64,000 nt of DNA from Pontederia crassipes (lineage: Eukaryota; Streptophyta; Magnoliopsida; Commelinales; Pontederiaceae): assembly GCA_030549335.1 (NCBI GenBank), contig CM060188.1, positions 16,309,501-16,373,500 of the forward strand. Reading direction: 5' to 3'. This document shows positions 22,891 through 51,252 of this stretch, piece after piece. Numbering within the stretch: position 1 is the stretch's first letter; each line of letters begins with the position of its first letter. A model generated the notes under the pieces. It made no database searches. It was not told the origin of the DNA and saw only the letters and a list, made by a program, of their open reading frames with translations. Position numbers and translations under genes: made by a program.

Positions 22891-25800
22891 AGAAGAAATA
22901 AAACAAACCCAGCAAAGAATATCTAGGTCCAGAAACTGACCAAGCATTCGATTTATATTTCTAAAATATAATAAGGAAAAAATTGAAAGGGTTCTTTTCT
23001 CTCATGGATTATTATTATTTTATCTAATTTCAAATTATCAAATTTCTTTTATCCGGCCTATGGATATAGACTCCAATGACCTAACCATTTGGCCCAACTC
23101 AATCCAATTTTATCACCAGGTTCAAAATATATCCCAAGCAGGACCAAGTTTGGTTCCTAAAAAAGTAGGCCAATTTCGTATTGAAGTCAGATCCGAATTA
23201 AAAAAAATCGTAAATTATTAAAAATAGTTTATATACTATGCTATAAACTTTACTTTCAAAACCCGATCTTATTAGTGATAAATGATAAAAGAAATATATT
23301 TGAAAATTAATTTCTTTATAAAATGGATAATTTAATTAAAATATTTTTCTATAAATAAAATGAATTAAATCAGGATCATCAAGTTATTCCGATTTAATTC
23401 TTTGTTAATATATTTTACTCGCCCCTAAAACTTAGATGGTTTGACAGCAACTCTTCCCATCAAATTCCATCCAAATGTCTATTAAGTATTAATTAAACTT
23501 TTAGTAATAACTACAAAATGTTCTTTTTACCTCTAATTTATTGTTAATATATTAAGAAGTTATGTAAAAGTTGAAAATAAAAATATGAAACTTAACAATA
23601 TTACACAAACAACTGTTGTCATTTTTTTTTAACCACTGTTGTTCGCGTAAACCATTTTGAAGTAGATAGGATCATAAAGAAGTTTGAGAATTGAGAATCA
23701 TAGGATCAAATCTAAGATCCTATCGTATGAAATAAAATATTTGTTTTAATTTAAAATATTTTAAAAATATTCTATTTATATTTATATAAGTTAATTAAAC
23801 ATCAGATATTGAAATTAGTCATAACTTTTTAAAATTTAATATATATTTTACATATTATGAGGCACGATATGATATTTTATTAATATAAATATAAAAAAAC
23901 TAATTATATAATTATGTATCTTAAAAAGGTGTGGTATTGTGTTAAAATATAGTTATAATATTGATTCATGTGTAAATGTAACTGGATTTTATTAAAAGAT
24001 ATCATATTGGACTCATAAGATAACACTAGACCATTAAGTATCAAAGGCAACACAAGTGATGATGATGTATAAAAAAACAAGGACAATATGATCAAAATAA
24101 ACTTAATCAATTTTTTTTTATATTATTTTAATTTTTTTACTCAAATAAAGAAATATTAGTATCATAATGGTCTTAAGATTTTATTAGTTGGATTTGGATC
24201 CTCACAAACTTGTTCACCAAATAATTTATTAGACGCTATTAACACTTTAAAATATTATTACCCTTCTATTTTATCAAGCAAAACTAAAAAATATCCATTA
24301 CTAAATATATTATAGAAGAGACAATAGCATTAACCTAAATTTATACACGTGGTTATTTTTTATTTATTGGCATAAACTTCTCTTTATAATCGAATATGTA
24401 AAGAGAAGTAATAAACTTTGAGTCTTTATTATGCGGACGTCAGCCTTCCGCGTTAAGCCATTAAAATAATCAAGAACGCGCTATCTAAACATAATTAGTG
24501 ACATCTCAACATATATATCCTATTAAACGAGGAGACTGAGATTGTGTATTCACGTTGAATTAAAAAAAAAAAGACGACTTTTTCTTTCACACATTAAAAA
24601 AGGTACCTTTTTATTTATTAATTATATATTCTTTTTAACATAAATGAACGCTTCAAATATCTTGAATAAAATTTGTAAGAAAATGCCACAGAATATTCAC
24701 GAACTTTCGATTTTTCGTGCACACAACGTTTCTCAATACCTGTCATCACCGATTTGATATTGCAGGGAAAGAATATTTGTACAAGAAAATCTTGTTTTGA
24801 GTTTGAATATTAAACTACTTACTTACTAGAAATTTGAATGAAGTTAAAATTAGGGGAGAAATTAGTCGAATTTTTCATCCAAAGAAATTAATCAATATTT
24901 TTTGGATTGATTTTTAAAATAAAAAAATCATCCTAAAATTATTTTGAAAAAAATTAAAAATTATTTTTTATTGGGTCAATTTTTTCGGATGATTTTTTTA
25001 AACATACTTTTATATAACTATTAGACGTATATGTGAAGCTAAAGATGAATGTTTTAATAATCGAATAGGTGTTCAACTGAAAAAATAATTTTGTTTCAAT
25101 ATTTTAAAACATATAATTAGTTAATATTTGATAAAAAAAATTAAACTTTAATACTAACCAATTTATTAACATTGAAAATACTTTTATTTTCTTGGTATCA
25201 AAATGCACCTAAATTGTTTAAACATTTTTTTAGATTTTATTTCATGTTTTCTTTACACTCGGTTTGACGGTTTCCTATCTTTCTTTTTCTATTTTTTGCA
25301 CTTATTTATCATTTACTAATTTTTAAATAAAATATTATACTTTCCATTTGTACTTCTTTTTCTTTTATCACAGATCATCACATCTTTATTTTTCTTCTCC
25401 GTTTACAATTTTTCATTTTCATTTGTTCACCTTTTTATTTTTCTATATTAAATTTCCTTTTACTTATTTTCAATTTCATTTTACCCTCTCCTCATTGAAA
25501 TTTCCATTTTTATCTTCATTTTTTTTAATTTCATACCATTATTTGCATGTTGGGTGCTCTCTCTTTCTTATCATGACATACTTTCTTTAATTGTTTATTG
25601 GCAAACATAAATGCATTAACTTACCTGCACATATTAGTTGGCACATTAAATTTCCTTTATTGCATGTTGTCTTTTTTTTCCTTTTTTTTTAATAACTTTT
25701 GACGTTGAACCAGTTTTTTTCCGTCGGTTCACCGGTTTACCCTCCGTGATTTAAGACATATTTTTTATTATTTAGTTAACAAGTTGGTTTGGTAGCTAAT

Positions 25801-26216
25801 TAATTGAAATCTATAAAATGATACAAAATTCTTTCTCTTATGATCATTTAATTAATAGCATATAAATATTAAATGACCACAAATAAAAAAAAGACCATTT
25901 GACACATAAGATGGTTGAAGAATATCCATAAAAAAAAAGAATATTTTGGCTCAATTAAGTTTTTTTTTAAAAATATAATATTTATGTATGACTCAGTTAT
26001 CAAAATTTTTAATCCATCTTTTGAAAACTTTAATGTAAACTTTTCATAGTGAGGCCCTGCTAAAGTTGCTACCTTCCGCCGGTTTTCCCAGTTGTTTTCA
26101 CTGAAAATTTGCAGGCCCTATGAGTCCGTTTTCTTCTCCATTTTAGAAACCGCAGACCTCTTTGAATGCGGAGACCCAAAACCCTCGTCTCCTCCTCCTC
26201 GTGGTCGTAATCGGGA
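22891..26216. other. AT-rich intergenic DNA
   Basis: About 3.3 kb with very high A/T content and no supported gene, RNA or bounded transposon. The last ~150 bp, before the BONZAI start codon, become pyrimidine-rich and GC-richer (cctcgtctcctcctcctcg), as expected of a 5' UTR and promoter. Confidence 0.6.
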
Positions 26217-41867
<15,651 letters not shown>

Positions 41868-43395
41868 TGTGATCCTGTTTGTTCCACCCTTTCTTACCTG
41901 CGCTCTCCCAAGATAACGTTTGTATGTACACAAGTTTGCAAGGTTTTGTAAGTTGTGTATAGTTCACAATTGTACATAGATTCTCCTCAAAAAAATTGTG
42001 TATAGATGATTTTCTTTAACTTGATCTTGTTAGCAGTTGACGACGATTCACTATGTTGCATCATTTTACAGTTTACAATGCTTGTTGCGCTGCGTGGAAC
42101 CGACATTCAAAAAATAAATAAATCGTCTCTTCATTAGTCCCTTTTTCTGGAAAGCTTTCTTTGGTTCTGTCATTGCCAAGCTTACCAAACAAATGCAGAT
42201 GAACTAAATGGCATAGGACTATTTCCAGTTATCGTTTGGCATGACAGGAAGACATCATTTTGGGATGAAAGGATAGTTTGGTGACAGTGTAGAATACTAG
42301 ACTTTTAAGAGCACCTCTTTCTCTGGAATAAATGTTGAACAACTATAATGGTGCAATAAGATCAACTTGTGTTTTCCTCTCCAGCATGGCACGACCTTAA
42401 TGTTGCTGGCAGTTCATCTTTGGGTTTAGTTCTTGTCGACTTTCATAGTTTTTGTCTCCTTTGTTTCCTGCCAGCATGGTCCTTGCCCTGAAGTGTCTTC
42501 TCTGCACTTTGTAAATTAAAGACTACCAAGCAAAACTATATGCATCTTAGAGGGTGGAATGACAGTACTATGTAACTGTCGAAACAACTGTTAGCAGTTC
42601 TGTTAATGCCCCATTCCCTCGTTGACCAATGAGGTCTGGATGAAAGAACTGAAGAAAATGCTATATAGAGGTTGTGGTACGATTTTTATGCATATAATCT
42701 TTTTGCAATAATGTGCATCTTACTTGTTACGTAGATTTTTCTTTTTAACAAAATATACTAGAAATTGATCAGGTACGTTGCTATATCCTTCTAAAAATCA
42801 ACTTAAAAATTCTCCTAACAATACACAATGACATGCATTGTAAATTCATCAACTTTTTGGGGTGTTTTAATTGTGTTAGTATTAGAAGGATTATTAGGAG
42901 GATTTAACATTTTTGGTTGGGCAAATATGGAATGTTTTGAATTGTCTAACGTTGACCTGGGCTTCGCAATACTACTCCAACCCCCTCCAATCATGTCAGC
43001 AGCCTTTGCACTGCATTGCATGTGGAGGTCACCAACCGCCAGCTAGAAGTTTGAAAGATGCTGGAGATTTCAATGATCACCACCTGTGACAGGGAGGAGG
43101 GGGGGAGAGACAGAGAGAGGAAAAGGAAATGCATCTGTCAAATCAAAGCGGGGCATTGCCGCCTCTCATCAATCAATGAATCAAGATTCAGATTTCCTCT
43201 CCCTTCCCCTTCCAACATTGATGAAGCGCTGCGAGTGAAGGAGAAAGGGAAAAAACGATTTCTGGTTCCGTTCAGATGGAAATTGATAACATTGCAGGGG
43301 AGGGGGGGGGCAACTGGGAATTAGGACCATGCGTTTGTTTCATCTTTACTTTCTGCAGCAGTCACTGAAACTGGAATCCAATCTATCTATCTATC

Positions 43396-43427
<32 letters not shown>

Positions 43428-44339
43428 GATCTGAAAAAATGATCCCATCTTAGCTGGATCAATGCAGAATGTTAGATCCAACAAAAGTTAACTGTAACAA
43501 CAACCATGGCGCCCAGCTGAGGATACTTTGTCAGCATGTCCGTAGGACAAAATATAGGGACCACTTGATCCACTTGTGAAGGGGAAGGAGGGACCCCATC
43601 TTCATCAATCAATTCCCACCTCCAGACAGAATGGTCCGTCATATACCTCCTGCTGCTGCCTCCTCCCTGCTACTGTGCCCTTCTCTCTATTCTCATGCTC
43701 AGGAAAAAAAAAATTATTCGTTAAAATGGTGAATTGTCTTGAGCCATGAGCCATGGAGGAGGAGATTATTATGGGTACCAGGTGCTTTTGGGAAAATTAC
43801 AAAATTTGTGAGAAGATCTTTGACATAAAATCTTTAAATAACATCATATTTAGAAAAAAAAAGTTTAATTTATCTTCACAGATCAATAATTCAAGTGCGT
43901 TCAACATTTTTTCAAAATATGGGAATGCTAAGAAGATGAATTAAATTTTTAGAAAAAAACTTCAGTTAACCTATAAAAAATGAGTCATGATTATAAACTA
44001 ATAGAAGAAGGACACAAAACAAAAGTGATTTTAATTAAGATTTTTTCGATTAAACTCGAGATTCGTCAATCCACAAGTCTTGACAACTATTGCTCTACAA
44101 TTTCTCTATCTCCCGCTGTAATAAAAGAAAAAAACAGGTTTCAAATGTTAAAATACGTATTGTTTTTTTTATTTCCCTTATTTTAAATTTAAAGTGTGCT
44201 CTCTTCCCGAGATCTATGAGGAAAAGATGCAAAAACAGCCGAAACTTATGTAACTTGGCTTCTTCGTTCTGACACATTAAAAGGTTTCCTAAAAAATGGA
44301 AAAAAACCATGAGAAAACAAATAAAATAAAATAACAAGC
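41868..44339. other. Intergenic DNA between BONZAI and the RNA-binding protein gene
   Basis: No supported gene. The first few hundred bases should hold the BONZAI 3' UTR. A GA tract of 28 bases lies at 43401-43428, preceded by ATCT repeats. Short open frames around 42830 and 43060 show no domain or splicing evidence. Confidence 0.6.
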
Positions 44340-45026
44340 GAGAGGGTGCGGTTTACCGGGGAGTGACGGCACTCAGTTTAATCTTTTTTTCCTCCTTCCG
44401 AACTCGAGGATCACGCGAACGTCACGTGCGCACCACGTTCCCGGGCCACCGTGTAACGGCCAGCTTGGCGCCATTAAAACTCCAACCACGACATCGCGGA
44501 TAATTACGATGCAGCCACTCCGTTAGTCCGTTATGCCCGGCTCCTCGTCTGGCTGTTACGCCAATTTTATCCCCGTAACGAACCCGATACGAACCGATAA
44601 GCAACCGTCAGATGGGCACACGCCTCGATGGATCGGTTCCACGTGTCTGGATCCGCAACGACGCCCCAGATCTCCCCCATGTGGCGCCTGGCTGTAATTA
44701 ATTAATCCCCCTCACTAAAATAATAAGATTTAAGTAAATTTATTACCCACTGAAGTAGTTGAGTGTTAAGATTATTTTAATTACAATCAATTCTGTTTTC
44801 ACTCTCTTAATACTTTGGACCTTTTGGGTGTGTAGTAAATGAGATAAATGTAAAATAAATAAATAAAAATAAGAAAATGGAATATAAATAAAATTTTGTA
44901 TCTTGCTCTCTTCTCCCACCTAATAAAATAAACAGTTACCACTATTAAATTACCACCATCACCAGGAGCAGAAAAAAGGGAACAAGAGAAGGCGGAGGAG
45001 GAAGAAGGAGAGCAAGGACGAGGAGA
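44340..45026 (+). promoter_or_regulatory. Probable promoter / 5' flank of the BRN-type gene
   Basis: A GC-rich stretch (44340-44700) contains two CACGTG G-box cores, at 44423-44428 and 44640-44645, plus other ACGT motifs. An AT-rich stretch follows, then a purine-rich 5' UTR-like leader (gaggaggaagaaggag) up to the start codon at 45027. G-boxes bind bZIP/bHLH factors and often confer light or ABA responsiveness. Function here is inferred from motif and position only. Confidence 0.45.
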
Positions 45027-48000
45027 ATGGGGGACGGAGGAGAAGAGAGAGACGGCGGTGCCGGCGTTGACGTCGGCGGGAACGATACTGCTGGCGTTGG
45101 CGGCGTGGGAGCAGGCGGAGGAGTAGGAGGAGGAGCAGAGAGAGGAGGAGGTGGTGGCGGGCAGAGGAGAGGAGAGGACAGCGTGAAGTTGTTCGTGGGA
45201 CAGGTGCCGAAAAGCATGACAGAGGAGGAGCTGCTTGCCATGTTCCAGGATGTGGCGCTCGTCGACGAGGTCAACATCATACGCGACAAGGCTACCAAGG
45301 CGTCCCGAGGTCTCCTTCACCTCTAACCCTCTTCCCGCTTTGGATCTCGAGAATTTCGCGTGCAATGCGAAGTCGTTTTCATGGTTTCCACCTCACCCTC
45401 GACGCGTCTCTCCCTTTGCCCGTGCGCAGGTTGCTGCTTCGTGATCTGCCCGTCCCGGCAGGAGGCCGACAAGGCCGTCGACGCCTGCCACAACAAGCGC
45501 ATGCTCCCCGGGGTTGGTACCATTCCGAAACGCCTGTTCTGTTTTCCTTGGATCTGCATTGTTTTCTCATCGTTTTGGCAATTTGGCGGATTTGACGCTT
45601 TTGCGCGTTTTGAATTGTGTCGCTTGTGAATTCTGAGGGGATAGTTTGAATTGCTGACATGTGTGCAACTGTGCTTGATACTGTGTTTGCATGTGTTTTG
45701 TCTGGTCTTTGCGGTTTCGTTATTTTTAATTTATGTTTTGATCTGATCTGATCTGCTGCTTAGTTCAGATCATGTCGAGGAAGTGGGGGTTCGTTTGAAT
45801 TGCATGCCACATTGTCCAGGAATTTTTGGGAATAAGTCTTGTTGCTTGTGTTTCTTCGGATGCTTTTTCCAGGCATTTGCTAAGTACTTGGAAAATCCGG
45901 ATCTTAAGGAATTTGTAGTCATTGACTGAATTTATAGCATAAGACATTGCTCTTATGTGTATTGGCTCAAATGTGGAAGTAGATATAGATGGTCTTCTGG
46001 TGCAATAAATGTGTTGAAATTTGGAATGTCATATCATTTTGGAATACATTGAGAGCGATGCATCATGTGTATTTTCATTGTGTCCAGAAATGAGGTAGTA
46101 AATGCCAAAGGTTTCTCATGGTGAAAATGATTTGGGAATTTGATAACTGATTTTCCAAGCTTAGGAAGTGCTCATCGGTCAAAACTTAGGAAGTTGAAGT
46201 TCTATAATATTATATCATGTAGCAGTTAACATGTTTTTCTGCCTTCTTCAAAGATGAAGAATTAAATAAATCTCATTATCTGTAGTTTCTGTTACATTGC
46301 ACATTGATCTCGAGTTTCCAAAGTGAACTGATGCAGCTATTTCCTTTGCCAAATGAAAGAGTTGAACCAATTTCTTACCAAGGATATGAGCAAAAAATAA
46401 TGTAGCAGGAAATCTCATGTTTATATCAAGTTCTTTGCAATTTTATTTGTCTGAATGAGCTTTTTGGTGATTTATAAATCAAATTACCCTTGATCTTTTT
46501 GGATAAAGACTAATTTTTTAAAATGTTCTTTCATGTAATGATGGCAGCTGAAGAAGTCTTGCATCTTAAACTCTTAAAGTCAATGCATTACCTGTGGTTG
46601 GGAAATTGCAGTTATAGAAGCAGGGGGAATATTGTGAATTTATGATTATGTTAGGATGATATAAACACACTCACCCAGTTTAATTGAAGTGCTAGAATAA
46701 TTGGTAATGTTTAGGACCCCTGGCATAAATGAGATTAATGTTGTAATCAGAAAGTTTCAATATTCTTTTGGAATAGTTGATTTTGTATAAGTACATCTTT
46801 TACTCTAATTTGAAAGTCAAATGTGCCTGTTGTGTAACAAAGGCATCATTTGCCTAGGTGTCCAAGTGAATCATAGTGATCGTCTAAAGTTGGGACATAT
46901 GTAATGCTTATCTTGGTATCATGATAAGTTCATCGGTCTTTATTGCACTAAAAAAAGTTAATCAAATTATCATTTAGGTTCATCATTAATATATCAATCA
47001 AATGGAACTTGTTCAGAGTTTTTTATTGGCACCAGAATCTAACATTAGAAATGGAGAAGTCTTTAGACGAGATGATTACTCTATTATCACAATGATATGC
47101 AGTATTTTGAAGTGCCCTCAACAGCCAAATACTAAAAGTACAATATGATCGTCTTTCAAGTTACTTTTTTATTATAAAAAAAGTGTGACTTATTAGTTTT
47201 ACTTATCATATATTTTTTTCTTTTGATATGACGAAAGAATTTGCAGTTAGTGTGACGAATCTGCATTTTTCCACAAATTGTTTTGGTTCTCCTAAGTGCC
47301 ATGTGATTTTGATAGATTAATTTGCATGATTTACAACAATAACGTTCTTAAATGCTACTGATGCATTCTTTAAGTCTTCGTCACTGCCTAGCTAGTCAAT
47401 TGTGGCATCATTGGTCCATGAAGATCTTGAGGCAATCAATATGTATATCCCATAGTTCCTTCAGTTTGTAGCTTGGAGTGCTATAATCTGTCACTGTTAG
47501 CTTCAAAATATATCATAACACAAGTTGCTACCTTTTTTTGTTCATCCACTCCTTGGTTCTATCATAGTGTTAGGCAAGGTTCTCATCAGAAGTGTGCTCA
47601 CAAAAATCTAACCGAGGCCTTTACCAATGTTTACCTCAGGCTTCTAGTCCATTGCAAGTAAAATATGCTGATGGCGAGATTGAAAGACTAGGTACAGGTT
47701 ACATCATTTCTTATTCTGTGATGATAGTCATATACAACTAGAAATTTTCATTTCTTTCCTCCAAGGACCTATTTATTCCTTTTAACATATGCATGGATCT
47801 TATTTATGCCCAGAACACAAGCTTTTCATAGGAATGCTTCCGAAGAATATATCTGAAGCCGAAGTTTCTTCAGTATTCTCAAAACATGGTAATATTAAGG
47901 ACTTACAAATCTTGAGAGGTTCTCAACCAACAAGCAAAGGTAGGTTAAAATGCTGATAGGCACTTATCACACTGAAAAGTGTAGTAGTTTTTTGTCTACA

Positions 48001-51000
48001 GAAGAATGTTTGTCCCAAATTATTCCCTTTACATAACTTGTTGCCATGTTTTCTCTAATTTCAGCAGGTTGCGCTTTCCTGAAGTATGAAACAAAGGAAG
48101 AAGCTATGGCAGCCATTGATGCCTTAAATGGCATACACAGGATGGAGGTCTGTCTTTGTTCGTCTTATATGATCTTTCAGATTATGTTCCTTAGTCCTTT
48201 CTTAATATTTCAATTGCATTATTAAAATCCTAACAAAGTGCCCTAACTAATCAAAATTTTCTATGAACCTTGATATTCAGAAGCCTAATGTGCCCTAACT
48301 AATCCAATTTTTCTATGAACCTTGGTATTCAGAAGCCTAATGTGCCCTAACTAATCCAATAGAAGGTGATGTATTTAATGTTCCACCTCTTGGGGCAGTT
48401 CTGATGAGATGACGACGTTTGAACATTTTATATAAAAAGAGCACTTAGGCAGAAATTCCCGCATAATAAGAAAAATTGAATGGTTGAGGACAATTTTTTT
48501 ATGGTAATTTTTCAAGGAAAATGTGGGAAATCATTTCAATTGAGTTACAATTGTAGTTTTTCTAAACTATGTGTGATGTCCATTTTAAAAAGTGCAGGTA
48601 AACATGTTTGGGAGTATTTGAAGAGGTATTGGATATTCCACTATTTTCTAACTAAAGATTATGCCCCACAAGAACAAAGATGCATAATCAGTCACTATCT
48701 TTCTAACAATAATTTGAAGTTTCATTTTGTTGGTAATGTCATGTTGACTGGATTTCAATTGTTTATGATTATGGTCATTTTCTGCATGCAGGGTTCAAGT
48801 GTACCCCTGGTTGTTAAGTGGGCTGACACAGAGAAAGAAAGACAAGCCCGAAGGGCACAAAAAGCACAATCTCAGGCCTCTGGCATTCCTAATGCCAATT
48901 CAATGCAACAGTCTTCTCTTTTTGGAGCTTTACCCATGGGATATATTCCACCATATAACGGTTTCAGTTATCAGGTGTGTTTTAGTAGCTTAGGATATTT
49001 TTATACTTTCTCCACTCTTTTTGTTATTGGCACACCCAAGATAGTACAAAATCTTGAACCTTTTCAAAAGATTTTTGTGAGGTCTTTCTTTTGGACACTT
49101 GCTTCATGAACAAAGTGGAAGTTAAATGTTATATACAACAACAACAACAAAGCCTTATCCCACTAGGTGGGGTCGGCTACATGGATCATACGACGCCATT
49201 CCGCTTATTCGTTGATCCATGTTCATGAGTTTCGACAGGATTTTACGCTGGCTGTCGGGGCCTAACACAACCCTCCTCCTTTATTCGGGCTTGAGACCGG
49301 CTATAAAACATAGGCGGAAGTTAAATGTTATATGATAGAATTAATTTTCTTCCATCTCTATTATATTTCTTATACTTCTCAGTTTATGTATGATGTCGTT
49401 TCAGTTTTCTTTATTACACTTTTGGCAAAAGTTTATCTTCCTATGATGATAGTTCGAAAGTTTGGCTTCATCTGTAAAGTTTAGCTCTTCACACTATATT
49501 TCTTAGATGGTTTTCTTGCATTTGGAATTTCTTATGGAAATGAAGGTTGAATGTTTCTCCTTGTATAACAAACAAATCAAGGAGAATAAGGTTTGTGGAA
49601 AGAGCGGGGATACCGACCACAACTGGTGGGTACCCACTATCACGAGAGGGTTTGGTGACAGTCTTTTTTGTGGGGAGCGATGTTAGGTGAGAATATTATG
49701 CACCACCTCTTTTGTTCTTCGGGAGTGGGTTAGTGGCCGCTCTCTTCGTGAGAGCACACACTTGGTTTGTGGAAAGAGAGAGGGGATACCGACAACAACT
49801 GGTGGGTACCCAATATCACAAGAGGGTTTGGCGACAGTCTTTTTTGTGGGGAGCGATGTTAGGTGAGAGTATTACACCACATCTCTTTTTGTTCTTTGGG
49901 AGTGGGTTTAAGTCGCTGCTCTCTTCGTGAGAGCACACACTTGTACATATACATACACACACACATATATATATATATATTATATGACAACCACAACTGG
50001 TGTCATTCTTTCTCTCCTCGGGATAAAGGATAAAGGGTAAGGGGATAGGAACAGCAAGCTATGTGATCAAAGTTTCCATAATGCTTATAGATGAAAATAT
50101 GGTACTTATGTTGAATTTAAAGTGATTAGATATTTACATGTTTATTAGCGTTTGTTACTGCTGTGATGATAGACATTAAATTGAGTTTCCATGATACTCA
50201 ATATGAGGCCGTCGAAATTATAATATGCAATAACTCTTGCATGATCATTTTACTTCCAACGGAAACCAAACAAAGAAGTGTTCTGTCCAAAAGTTTTAGG
50301 TTATAACTTTTAGATTTATTTAACTCAGTATGCATGAGAAGCAGATATCATTCAATGCACTAGAGGTTTTAGATTTATTTAATTTTTACATTGACATCGT
50401 TTGGCATTTTCGTTGTTAATGTGCAGTCACCTGGAACTTATGGCCCGTACTCTTTAAATTCAATGCAAAATCAAGCTTCCTTTCAAAATGTAATTCCACA
50501 AGTTACTCAAGGAAATGCAGTGCGGGCTAGCAGTTCTGATATGTCTCCTGCCTCAGTTGCTAGAAATTTTAGTACAACACAGTCAGGTGGTTATATAGGG
50601 TCACCCTATCCTACTGTACCAGGTCTTCAGTATTCATTGCCATATCCAATAAGTCCCAGACCCTTGAGTAATTCGCATGGTTCACTTCAGCATACTGTAA
50701 GCAGCAATCCAGTAACACCGTCAAACACCAGCACGAGTACTGGGGGTCAGATTGAAGGTTGTCATATTCTGTGTTTCCCGCACCATGTTTGTTTTGCAGA
50801 ATTGTGCACATGCTGAACCTTGCAACTTTTTATTCTTCCTTGTAATCTATGTAGTAGAAAGACTCTTTATATACTGAATGATTGTCTATTTTTCTACTCT
50901 TATAGGCCCTCCTGGAGCTAATTTGTTCATTTATCATATCCCTCAAGAATATGGTGATCAGGAGCTCACTAATGCCTTTCAGGGATTTGGCAGAGTTTTA

Positions 51001-51252
51001 AGCGCTAAGGTTTTCGTAGACAAAGCAACTGGTGTTAGTAAATGCTTTGGTAATAAGCTGCTACTCATTGTCTCTTATCTTTCAACTTTTGTATCTTTCC
51101 TATATCTAGTTTCCCCCGGTGCAGGTTTTGTGAGTTATGAGTCGCCTGCTGCAGCTGAGTCTGCAATCACAGTGATGAATGGTTCTCAGTTAGGTGGTAA
51201 GAAGTTGAAGGTACAACTAAAGAGAGACAACAAACAAAGAAAACCTTATTAA
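45027..51252 (+). CDS. BRN1: BRN/CELF-type RNA-binding protein, three RRMs
   Basis: Resembles Arabidopsis BRN1/BRN2 (Bruno/CELF-like), which bind 3' UTRs and repress translation or promote decay of mRNAs including SOC1. Nine exons: 45027-45309, 45430-45512, 47640-47691, 47814-47939, 48065-48147, 48792-48974, 50427-50757, 50906-51049 and 51125-51252, all in phase, giving 470 residues. The N-terminus is Gly-rich (about 50 residues). RRM1 (about 54-137) has LFVGQV as RNP2 and RGCCFVIC as RNP1. RRM2 has KLFIGMLP and GCAFLKYE. A Ser/Gln/Pro-rich linker follows, then C-terminal RRM3 has NLFIYHIP and GFVSYESP and ends [16 protein letters not shown]. Split RRMs two then one is the CELF layout. Exon 5 has a tandem cagcag acceptor. 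The first long intron (45513-47639) is typical of the family. Which BRN paralogue it is cannot be decided. Confidence 0.95.
48239..48360. repeat. 52-bp tandem repeat, ~2.3 copies
   Basis: Units begin tgccctaactaatc at about 48239, 48291 and 48343, in intron 5 of the BRN-type gene. The first two full units differ by only a few bases, so the duplication is fairly recent. Confidence 0.9.
49135..49317 (-). mobile_element. SINE-like element with RTE-type tail
   Basis: A full-length member in intron 6 of the BRN-type gene, opposite to the gene. A perfect 16-bp target duplication, aagttaaatgttatat, lies at 49119-49134 and 49318-49333. Confidence 0.92.
49591..49943. repeat. 174-bp tandem duplication, two copies
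   Basis: Copies begin gtttgtggaaagag at 49591 and 49765, both in intron 6 of the BRN-type gene. Each contains an internal inverted pair (gctctcttcgtgagagc), so each unit can form a small hairpin. No coding signal. Confidence 0.88.
49943..49985. repeat. (CA)n(TA)n microsatellite
   Basis: Compound dinucleotide run directly after the 174-bp duplication. Confidence 0.9.

Noticed and set aside
44799-45365. 188-residue minus-strand frame opposite exon 1 of the BRN-type gene
   Set aside because: Ser-rich complement of Gly-rich codons; the plus strand encodes RRM1.
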